In this document: positions 18,579-25,161 of the stretch, in pieces
Position numbering within the stretch: position 1 is the first letter of the stretch
Layout: each line of letters begins with the position of its first letter
Source of the DNA: Scytolyngbya sp. HA4215-MV1
GTDB lineage: Bacteria; Cyanobacteriota; Cyanobacteriia; Leptolyngbyales; Leptolyngbyaceae
Direction: 5' to 3'
Assembly (NCBI GenBank): GCA_019359045.1
Contig: JAHHIA010000005.1
Span: 1 to 64,000 of the forward strand
Length of the DNA stretch: 64,000 nt
The notes under the pieces: generated by a model
What the model was told of the DNA's origin: nothing
Database searches by the model: none
Seen by the model: only the letters and a program-made list of their open reading frames with translations
Program-made: the position numbers and the translations under genes

Positions 18579-18604
18579 AAAAAACCCTGGCAATGACGCC
18601 AGGG
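18579..18604 (-). terminator. Rho-independent terminator of psb34
   Basis: On the minus strand CCCTGGC-GTCATT-GCCAGGG forms a perfect 7-bp stem with a six-base loop, followed by TTTTTTG. It begins about 50 bases after the stop of the small gene at 18656-18823. Confidence 0.85.
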
Positions 18605-18655
18605 CTGGGAAAACACGTTCACACGACGTTCGGTTGTCTAGGGAGGAAAAAACGA

Positions 18656-18823
18656 TTAGCTAGCAGCGAATGCAATCAGAGAGATAAAGGTAACCAGGAG
18701 AATCGCAACTGCACCCTGGAGCATGTAGCGTTGTTGCTCGTATACGGTGGGGTATTCAGCGAAGTACATTGCGGGTTCGATGGCGTAGTTGTTTAAGATG
18801 CCTTCTTCGTTGGTGGTATACAT
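18656..18823 (-). CDS. psb34: Photosystem II assembly protein Psb34 (single-helix peptide)
   Basis: A 55-residue peptide, MYTTNEEGILNNYAIEPAMY at the N-terminus and one C-terminal membrane span (about 36-53, LQGAVAILLVTFISLIAF). The LNN(Y/F)A-EP motif and length match Psb34, a small thylakoid protein that binds CP47-containing photosystem II assembly intermediates and is related in sequence to the high-light-inducible proteins. AAGGA stands eight bases before the ATG and a strong terminator follows the stop. It is divergent from the CpcU-like lyase with a 509-base shared upstream region. Confidence 0.75.
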   Translation of the reverse strand: MYTTNEEGILNNYAIEPAMYFAEYPTVYEQQRYMLQGAVAILLVTFISLIAFAAS

Positions 18824-19332
18824 TGCTTGGTTCCTTTTGTAACTCTATGTAAATTAATGTAACAGATTTATTACAATTTCGCAACAAAGCTTGACTTTTT
18901 TAGCATTAGTCTTACTTATATTCGGTATTTACCTAAATTGATAGCTTAGGGCGGCTTGTGGCAGTCTCGAGCCAAACTGTCATTTGTTACACGATGTAAG
19001 GAAAATTTTTAGAATGCGAGTCGTATGGCTGCAAAAGTCGGCACAGTGGGGTTGCTCGACTTTGCTCTTGCGATAGAGGCGATCGTTTGGTAACAAAATG
19101 TACCGTTTCATATCAACGTTCTGCCAAAATCTGAAGCATTCCAACCGTTTTGTTACGTTCAAAAAAAATCTTAGGACGTTTTGTCGATGCTTCCGGAGAC
19201 TTTACCTGCTCGCCCACGCTCTGAAGAATTCGCTAGGATATAGCGATGTAACAAAACGCAAATAATGACACTCAAATCTTGACTCGTTGACCATTTTGTG
19301 AATTAAACCATCTCGAATGAGGTTGAAGCTGA
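18824..19332. promoter_or_regulatory. Shared upstream region of psb34 and the CpcU-like gene
   Basis: About 509 bases between divergent genes, rich in short GTAAC / GTTAC words: a dyad TTACACGATGTAA near 18989, GTAACAAAATGTAC at 19090, TTTTGTTACGTT near 19150 and ATGTAACAAAACG near 19245. They suggest several sites for one regulator, but none is demonstrated. No gene seen. Confidence 0.4.
19090..19103. promoter_or_regulatory. Possible NtcA box GTA-N8-TAC
   Basis: GTAACAAAATGTAC fits the NtcA consensus exactly, 267 bases upstream of psb34 and 230 upstream of the CpcU-like gene. NtcA links nitrogen status to phycobilisome turnover, so the position is sensible. However, a six-base consensus is expected more than ten times by chance in 64 kb, so this is weak evidence. 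Confidence 0.3.
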
Positions 19333-19890
19333 ATGACTTTTTCTGTACAAAACACTCAGTTATCTCAAGAATCACTAGTTGAAGAATTTTTCTGTCGTTC
19401 TCATGGCAACTGGCGATCGGAGCGACGATACTACACTCTTAAGGATGGTGAAACTCAAGAAGTAGTGAGCTTCCTGACGGTGCATTTTCTTGAGCAAGGT
19501 AGTGCAGAGTTAGTTGAATTGGCAAAGCTCCATGAGTTAGCCGATGCAACTATGCTGATTTGTGGTGCAAAGACCACCTGGGAAAGTCATTATTCTGAAC
19601 CGAATTTTAAGCAGGTAACGGGTTCTACGATCTTTGGTGTACAGGGAACAACGTTATATCGCGATCGGGGCTTTGCAACATCTAAACCTGTAACGGCAGA
19701 GTTTTATCTACCTGAACCGACGACGATGCGGTTACGTACGGAGTATAGTGGTTCGGTTTTTGAGGAAGAAATTAAACTGATTGGTACCAAATATCGCACT
19801 CGCCAAACGATTATTTCCCGTGCGGGTGAGGAGCAGATGATCGGTCAATACCTGGAACGGCGGATTCAAGAAGCATCCTCTTCTCTCTAA
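19333..19890 (+). CDS. Phycobiliprotein lyase homolog, CpcU-like (CpcS/CpeS superfamily)
   Basis: A 185-residue protein from ATG 19333. It shares the CpcS/CpeS beta-barrel pattern: EEFFCRSHGNWRSERRYYTL, EVVSFLTVHFLEQGS, ICGAKTTWESHY, GSTIFGVQGTTLYRDRGFAT, TMRLRTEYSGSVFEEEIKLI and RTRQTIISRAGEEQMIGQYL. The sequence is closer to the CpcU/CpeU subgroup than to the CpcS copy at 16619. In Synechococcus 7002 CpcS and CpcU act as a heterodimer to load phycocyanobilin; the same partnership is likely here although the genes are 2.1 kb apart on opposite strands. Confidence 0.8.
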   Translation: MTFSVQNTQLSQESLVEEFFCRSHGNWRSERRYYTLKDGETQEVVSFLTVHFLEQGSAELVELAKLHELADATMLICGAKTTWESHYSEPNFKQVTGSTIFGVQGTTLYRDRGFATSKPVTAEFYLPEPTTMRLRTEYSGSVFEEEIKLIGTKYRTRQTIISRAGEEQMIGQYLERRIQEASSSL

Positions 19891-20292
19891 ATTTGTTTCC
19901 TCTATTGATTGAGATGGATGGGATCAGCTTCTCTCAGGGCGCTGATTCCCATTGGTTGCACAGCTTATTTGCTAATCGCAGGGATGCACAAAGACTAAGT
20001 AGTTGTTAACCTCGTGCTGACGATCGCTCGTTGGCTGGAACTCTAAATTGAGATGGATCAAGACTCTAAAGCAATCGCTGCTAATTAATATTGGGGTGTT
20101 TGGTATCGCCATTTTCGCTTATTAACACCCCAATTTCTTGCTAAATTCCAAACAAACCATCGAAATTGAAGATGACTATTACATCATTTTCTCAATTGAG
20201 TAGGAAAGTAAATTCATTATTCTATGTGATTTGTAATCTACGATTGAGGATATACACCGGTTTATATAAAAATATCAACTATCAAACATGAA
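19891..20292. other. Intergenic, no gene seen
   Basis: About 400 bases between the CpcU-like gene and the terminator of the DUF4278 gene. AT content rises after 20160. I see no coding frame. ACACCCCAA near 20125 and the TTGGGGTGT around 20095 are inverted copies and might form a terminator for the CpcU-like gene. Confidence 0.4.
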
Positions 20293-20320
20293 ACCCTCAG
20301 CAATGACGAATACTGAGGGT
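20293..20320 (-). terminator. Hairpin terminator of the DUF4278 gene
   Basis: ACCCTCAG and CTGAGGGT form a perfect 8-bp stem with a 12-base loop. On the minus strand it is followed by TTCATGTTTG, a weak U-tract. It lies 46 bases after the stop at 20366. Confidence 0.6.
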
Positions 20321-20365
20321 GCATTTATGAGGAGGAAAAAACTGATGTTGGCACAGACAATCGAA

Positions 20366-20542
20366 TTACTGCCAGCGCCAGTTGATTGCTTGAGGCTTTC
20401 GATAGGCTTGAACCGGAGCAGGGCTTTCGCCATAGGTTTCACCAGGAGCCTGAAAGCGCCAGTTTAAGGCTTGGGGCTTGCGGTAGAGACTGGGTTCAGC
20501 AGGCGTGTAGGGGAGGGTCTGACCGCGATAGATGAGTTGCAT
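20366..20542 (-). CDS. DUF4278 small protein, copy 1
   Basis: A 58-residue protein, MQLIYRGQTLPYTP at the start and two YRKPQA-(L/I)NWR(F/W)Q repeats. MxLxYRGxxY is the mark of DUF4278, a cyanobacterial family of unknown function. ATG 20542 is chosen because the paralog at 49201-49377 starts at the same point; the two proteins differ mainly in the linker GESPAPVQ versus DQTPILVT. Upstream sequence is also conserved between both loci. Confidence 0.85.
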   Translation of the reverse strand: MQLIYRGQTLPYTPAEPSLYRKPQALNWRFQAPGETYGESPAPVQAYRKPQAINWRWQ

Positions 20543-20862
20543 AATTGTGTCCTTTGGGGGTGTGTGGCTTACATGTCTAATCATCTCCTGTTTGTTTCTC
20601 TATGGAAGTGATAAAAAATCGGCAAGTTTGTGAGTTTCGACAGAAGGATCTTGTGAGGCTCACAAAGCTTAAGTGATTGAGATAACGCCATTTTTAGATT
20701 TGGATCACTTTCGGTGAGCTTGACCCAAGCACGCTTGCGGCTGTTTGGGTTTTGCTAGGCACATGCAAGTCTATCTAAGGGCTTAAATCCTGCATTGATT
20801 GAACACTCGCACTCATTGAGTGGGTCTAACCAATCAAATGCACAGGCAAAAGGGATTTCGTT
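20543..20862. promoter_or_regulatory. Upstream region shared with the second DUF4278 copy
   Basis: Between divergent genes. Several words recur in the same order upstream of the copy at 49377: CTGTTT-TTTCTCT, GAAGTGATA, GTGAGTTT, AAGTGATTGAGAT and TTGGATCAC. This suggests a common promoter with conserved regulatory sites for the DUF4278 pair. The plus-strand gene at 20863 must also be driven from here. Confidence 0.55.
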
Positions 20863-21228
20863 ATGAATTATAAAATCGCGGCAGCCGTCTGGGTCATTCC
20901 CATGGGGTTGGCTTCCTCACTCGCTAGACCTGTTTCAGCCGCAGAGAGCAATTTCTCTCCGGTTGTGAGCCAGTCTCCAGCGGTCGTGGCGCAACGATAT
21001 GATGATCGTCGCGATCGTGACCCTCGTAACAACGATCGCGGTGAAGCAACCCGTCGGGAATCAGCACAGCGTGAGGCGGCACAGCGTGAAGCAGCCCGTC
21101 GGGAACAAATCCGACGCGAACAAGACCGGCGCCAGTCAAACCAAAGAGTCTGGATTCCCGGTCATTATGAGGCAGGGTTCCTGGGAATCGGACGCAAATG
21201 GGTTGCGGGACATTGGGAAGAACGTTAA
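20863..21228 (+). CDS. Secreted Arg-rich protein with YXWGXW-like C-terminus
   Basis: A 121-residue protein. Residues 1-27 form a signal peptide (IAAAVWVIPMGLASSLARPV, cleavage near VSAAES). The middle part is a charged low-complexity stretch of D/R and RREQ/REAAQ repeats (about 45-92). The end, RVWIPGHYEAGFLGIGRKW then VAGHWEER, holds two W-x-(P/A)-GH(Y/W)E units like those of periplasmic YXWGXW-repeat proteins. Function unknown; an exported envelope-stress role is possible. It overlaps the convergent GAF gene by four bases at the 3' end. Confidence 0.7.
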   Translation: MNYKIAAAVWVIPMGLASSLARPVSAAESNFSPVVSQSPAVVAQRYDDRRDRDPRNNDRGEATRRESAQREAAQREAARREQIRREQDRRQSNQRVWIPGHYEAGFLGIGRKWVAGHWEER

Positions 21229-21779
21229 ATCAACCCTTCTCCCCTTGTATCAATCGCTGGCGATTTCGCCAGCGTCTGAGCGCCTTGTTGCATTGTTGAA
21301 ATCTGCAAGTCTGTCCATATGCAGGTAGATTGACAATGATGAGCCACCAGTAAACCCCATAGCCCTTGTGATGTCAGCACAGGTACGACCAAATTTGCCT
21401 GCACTCGTAGTGAGCGGAGAAAGTCACGGTGACAGGGGGCGATCGGCTCGGTTTCGATATCCGCGATCGCCCGCACCCGTCCCGCTAAGTACAGCGCAGC
21501 ATAATCTTCATTAAAACAGTCGTCCGGTCCGGTTGAACCAAAAATAGAAAACTGTGGGTCACTCAAGGCTTCGAAGGTCACTTGCCCTTTCCATTGGCGA
21601 TAAAAGTAATACAAGAGCACTCGATCGACCCCAATCTTGTGTTTCAGATCGTGCGTAACTTGTCTAACGACCTGATCTCGCTCAAGTGTTGTTGAGAGGT
21701 GGGTGATTAGTCGTTGCAATTTAGGATCTCCACGCAACGCTAAATCAGGATGATGTCCTTCAGAAAAAGGGATACTCAC
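21225..21779 (-). CDS. Stand-alone DXCF-type cyanobacteriochrome GAF protein
   Basis: A 184-residue protein that is almost entirely one GAF domain (about 20-170). Two cysteines are diagnostic: Cys88 in GPDDCFNEDY (D-x-C-F motif) and Cys116 in IAPCHRDFLRSLRVQANLVV, the canonical chromophore Cys-His. Their spacing of 28 residues equals that between Cys494 and Cys522 of TePixJ. ANLVVPVL and GLWGLLVAHHC are also typical of bilin-binding GAF domains. The protein should bind phycocyanobilin or phycoviolobilin and respond to blue/green-type light. No kinase, cyclase or transducer domain is present. Start GTG 21779 has no obvious ribosome site. It is near lyase genes but tail to tail with the secreted protein. 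Confidence 0.75.
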   Translation of the reverse strand: MSIPFSEGHHPDLALRGDPKLQRLITHLSTTLERDQVVRQVTHDLKHKIGVDRVLLYYFYRQWKGQVTFEALSDPQFSIFGSTGPDDCFNEDYAALYLAGRVRAIADIETEPIAPCHRDFLRSLRVQANLVVPVLTSQGLWGLLVAHHCQSTCIWTDLQISTMQQGAQTLAKSPAIDTRGEGLI

Positions 21780-22714
21780 AGGTTAGACCGTTGTTATCGC
21801 TAGAGTATGAATGCTTATTTTAAGGGTCTTAGGTAAAGAAGAAAATGGCTGGGATATAACAGAAGGTGCGATACATTGCGATTGATTGCGCCTATTTTCT
21901 CCTATCAAAACTTGAGACTTGAAGTAGTCTAGGGTAATTACTGAGTGCTTTAAGGGGTAGCCTTTTGTTTTCCAACGATCGGTTCAGTAGAAACTCGTAG
22001 TTACTGAGTTTTGGGCACGATTTACAAAGGTGAAATGATATTTTTATGAGACTTTTATAATCCTAATTGTGTTAGCTAATCCAACTGCTAAATACTATTC
22101 TACACAATCAATTACTCGGTTAAAAAAACGCTTTAGCCCTTCATGAGGCGTTTCCCAGTCTAGGCTGAGCCCCATTGTCATTTGATTATTCGCTTCACAG
22201 TCCCTTAATTCAAAGTGCCTTTAGATTAAGAGTGTCCTATTAGAAACAAAATTGAGTAGCAGTGTGCCTCCTGAAAAAATATATTGGAGGGACTGAAGCA
22301 ATTAATCAGTGATGAATCGAGATCGTTCTCTGATCTCTGCTCATGTTCGATGTTATCTCAGGGTTCTGCTTTGTCTGACGATCCTTCGACGATACATTAT
22401 CGAAATATTTGTTTAATCATGGATGATCGGATGACTAATTACGACAGGACTTAAGAGATCGACCCAACTTTTCGACTGGTTGAATTTATATCATCTACTC
22501 GATAAGAGGTATTTGTTTGATTCAAACAGAGGGTCAAAGCACAAAATTTTTCATTGTGTCGAAGTTCGATTGTAGCTGTTTGGGTGCCAAGAGAAAACTC
22601 TATCCTTCAAGGTTAGAAAAATAGATTCGCAAGTAGAGCACACTAACGGCAGAGCTGGAACTCTTGATTGGTAGAGTCTCTAGCCTAAACAACCCATTTT
22701 TTTGAGGTACGGAG
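21780..22714. other. Long intergenic region, no gene seen
   Basis: About 935 bases upstream of both the minus-strand GAF gene and the plus-strand glycosyltransferase. AT-rich with no open frame showing protein-like composition, no tRNA and no strong hairpin noted. A regulatory RNA is possible but unsupported. Confidence 0.45.
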
Positions 22715-23632
22715 ATGTTCGACTTTTATCAGCTTTCAAACCTATTTAGTACAAAGGATGCCCATCTGACAGTCAGCTTTGGGTTTGATAATAAGTACCT
22801 TGACTATGGGAAGATCTTGCTGCGATCGATTCAGAAGAATTCCCCCAACATCAGAGTCAAAGCCTTAGCAATTAATGTTCCAGAAAGTAGCTTTGATGAG
22901 TTTTCTGGATATGACAATATTGAAATCATCCACGAAAATAAACAATTTGAGCATCCCTACGAGCAACGCTTGTACTCCATTGTCAGAAGAATCTTCCTGA
23001 TTCACGAATTACGGCATGATCCAACGGTAGAGAATCTGCTTCAGCTAGATGCCGATCTTATCGTCAGACACGATCTAAATCGCTTTGGGCGTTTGTTTGA
23101 ACAAGGCGATATGTGCCTTACTGCGCGACTCAAAATGAAGCATGAAGCGCTACGGCTCATGGCAGGTATTTTGGGTTTGTCAAATACGCCTGCGGCAAAA
23201 GCCCTAACCCAGGAATGGATTACTCAGCTTTGGAATTTGCTAGAAGAGCCGCAGGATAGCAAATATATCGATCAGCTCACTTTGTGGAAAGCCTACGAAA
23301 AGGTTCAAGCAGCCCAGGGACTGAAAATCGTTAATTTGCAAGCGCCTTATATTGGTCGAACTGGCAACACGGCGATTCGCGTGTTTGCAGCGACTAAGGA
23401 TGCCCGAGGAGATAAGCAGCTGTTGAAAGAACTGAATCAGTATGCTGATAAAGTTTTGGATGATGCGCCAAGTAACGCACCTAAACAGCCTGAGCAGAAA
23501 AATATTTTCCTGGAGCGCTCATTGGTGTTAAATCTGTTTAAGACTGCAGGCTTTGCTGAACCGAAGCAACCAGGCTTTGCTAAGCCCAGCACAGCTAGAT
23601 TGTATCCGCAATGGGTGGAGAGTTTTGCATGA
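22715..23632 (+). CDS. Probable nucleotide-sugar glycosyltransferase (GT-A fold)
   Basis: A 305-residue protein from ATG 22715 (GAGG eight bases before). The N-terminus HLTVSFGFDNKYLDYGKILL followed by SIQKNSPNIRVKALAIN resembles the beta-alpha start of GT8-like enzymes, and ENLLQLDADLIVRHDLNRF supplies the metal-binding D-x-D. The C-terminal 70 residues are less conserved, with AGFAEPKQPGFAKP, a short internal repeat. It overlaps the PIG-L gene by four bases, which implies that the two act together, for example transfer of an N-acetyl sugar and its deacetylation. Exact family assignment is uncertain. Confidence 0.7.
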   Translation: MFDFYQLSNLFSTKDAHLTVSFGFDNKYLDYGKILLRSIQKNSPNIRVKALAINVPESSFDEFSGYDNIEIIHENKQFEHPYEQRLYSIVRRIFLIHELRHDPTVENLLQLDADLIVRHDLNRFGRLFEQGDMCLTARLKMKHEALRLMAGILGLSNTPAAKALTQEWITQLWNLLEEPQDSKYIDQLTLWKAYEKVQAAQGLKIVNLQAPYIGRTGNTAIRVFAATKDARGDKQLLKELNQYADKVLDDAPSNAPKQPEQKNIFLERSLVLNLFKTAGFAEPKQPGFAKPSTARLYPQWVESFA

Positions 23633-24474
23633 TGAGTAATGCACCGTTGCTTCATCGGATTCAGGGTAAACTTTGGTGGATTTACAAATACAAGCTACCG
23701 TTTTGGCGAATTTATAAGTACAAGTTGCCGGAATGGAGAGCATTGTTGCAGTTCTATTGGCTGTTGTATGGACTGAGTCAACCTGTGGCGGTTAGCCAAA
23801 AGCCTGTGATGGTGGTTTCCCCCCATGAAGATGATGAGGTACTCGGGTGCGGTGGATTGATTGCCCTTAAGCGGGAGCAAAAAATCCCAGTGCAGGTGGT
23901 CTTTATTACGGATGGGTCAGCGTCTCACAAATTTCATCCCGATTTTCGATTGGGCGAAATTGTACCAGTTCGTAAAGAAGAGGCTCGGACGGCTTTGGGG
24001 ATTTTGGGTGTGGAGCCTGCAAGCATCCATTTTCTCGATAAGCTAGATGGCAAACTCCGACAAATGCCTGATCGGGATCGGCAACAAACGATCGACGAGT
24101 TGACTGAACTCATTCGGGCATTTCAGCCGGGTGAAATCTATGTGACCCATCGTAAAGATCGGCATTCAGACCATGAGGTTTCTTATGATCTGATCAAGGC
24201 AGCGATCGTCCAATCGGGTTTAAACATTGAACTTTTACAGTATCCGATTTGGATTTTGTGGCGACCTATCCTGTTCCGTGATTTGAAGTTGAGTGAGTTG
24301 GCGGGTGCAGTTCGTTTGCCCATCAATTCGGTGCAGAAGCAGAAACAACGGGCGATCGCCGCCTATCGTTCTCAATGCCAACCGATCGCCGATTCCAACC
24401 ACACCATTTTGCCGAAAGGCTTTTTAAGACGCTTTTTGGTGCCTTACGAAGTCTTTTTCAAAACAGATCAGTAA
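23629..24474 (+). CDS. PIG-L (LmbE-like) sugar N-deacetylase
   Basis: About 281 residues from ATG 23629 (or ATG 23632). The zinc site motif VVSPHEDDEVLGCGG (about 63-77) is PHxDDE, and the third ligand is in HRKDRHSDHEVSYDLI, HxxH-like. The family removes acetyl groups from N-acetylglucosamine-type conjugates. The N-terminal 50 residues contain two tandem W-(I/R)-IYKYKLP units, probably a recent small duplication (IYKYKLPFWR / IYKYKLPEWR). It is coupled to the glycosyltransferase gene through an ATGA overlap. Confidence 0.85.
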   Translation: MMSNAPLLHRIQGKLWWIYKYKLPFWRIYKYKLPEWRALLQFYWLLYGLSQPVAVSQKPVMVVSPHEDDEVLGCGGLIALKREQKIPVQVVFITDGSASHKFHPDFRLGEIVPVRKEEARTALGILGVEPASIHFLDKLDGKLRQMPDRDRQQTIDELTELIRAFQPGEIYVTHRKDRHSDHEVSYDLIKAAIVQSGLNIELLQYPIWILWRPILFRDLKLSELAGAVRLPINSVQKQKQRAIAAYRSQCQPIADSNHTILPKGFLRRFLVPYEVFFKTDQ

Positions 24475-24589
24475 CCTATCCTGAATCACGTTTTGGAGCG
24501 TTACTCTAGCGTCAATAGTCTGCTCGCATTCCTACAGCATTTGTGAAAGAGGAACTCAAGAAGGTCAGAAATTGACGTGGCATAATCGA

Positions 24590-24627
24590 CTAAATCCCCG
24601 GAATCTCGTCAGATTCCGGGGATTTAG
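24590..24627. terminator. Perfect 17-bp hairpin between convergent genes
   Basis: CTAAATCCCCGGAATCT and its exact complement are separated by CGTC. There is no U-tract on either strand, but the place between the stops of the PIG-L gene (plus) and the GlsB-like gene (minus) suggests a two-way terminator. Confidence 0.7.
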
Positions 24628-24698
24628 CCTATGAGCGATTCCTAGTTTTGCTGGAGGGGAGGAGCAGCTTGTCAGAAGGTACGTTCAGTGAGCAGCCC

Positions 24699-24971
24699 TT
24701 AGTAAGCGCGACGACTCATGAAAGCATAGTAGAGGAACAAACCAATAATGGCACCAAGGACAGCAACAACGATTCCACCAATACTAAAACCCACCGATGC
24801 GAGTGTGAAAGTTCCCGTGGTTAGCAATGTGTAAAGTGTTCCACCGATGAATGCGCCGACAATTCCCAGCAGCATGGTGCCGAGAATGCTACCGCCTTGG
24901 GCACCGGGATAAATTGCCTTAGCGATCGCACCTGCAATCAAACCTAATACGATCCATGCGAGAATACCCAT
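24699..24971 (-). CDS. GlsB/YeaQ/YmgE-family membrane protein
   Basis: A 90-residue, three-span membrane protein: GILAWIVLGLIAGAIAKAI, the conserved YPGAQGGSILGTMLLGIVGA loop, and the Gly-rich end SIGGIVVAVLGAIIGLFLYY. It belongs to the transglycosylase-associated / stress-response family whose role is unknown. AAAGGAG lies seven bases before the ATG. It is downstream of the TPR-CHAT gene on the same strand but 190 bases away, so probably transcribed alone. Confidence 0.88.
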   Translation of the reverse strand: MGILAWIVLGLIAGAIAKAIYPGAQGGSILGTMLLGIVGAFIGGTLYTLLTTGTFTLASVGFSIGGIVVAVLGAIIGLFLYYAFMSRRAY

Positions 24972-25161
24972 TGTCTTGCTCCTTTACCAATAGATTTTAA
25001 ACAGCTGTGCGTATCGGAGAGTTTAGTCATTGTTAGGCTCTGGCAATACGCTTTCGGTGACCTTAGCTTATCAAGACGATCGGGCAAATCCTCCCTACCC
25101 AAAGATAGGAAGCACGTCGATCGTTAGAGGGAGATCCCCTGAGAGAGCAGTGGGATTGCCG

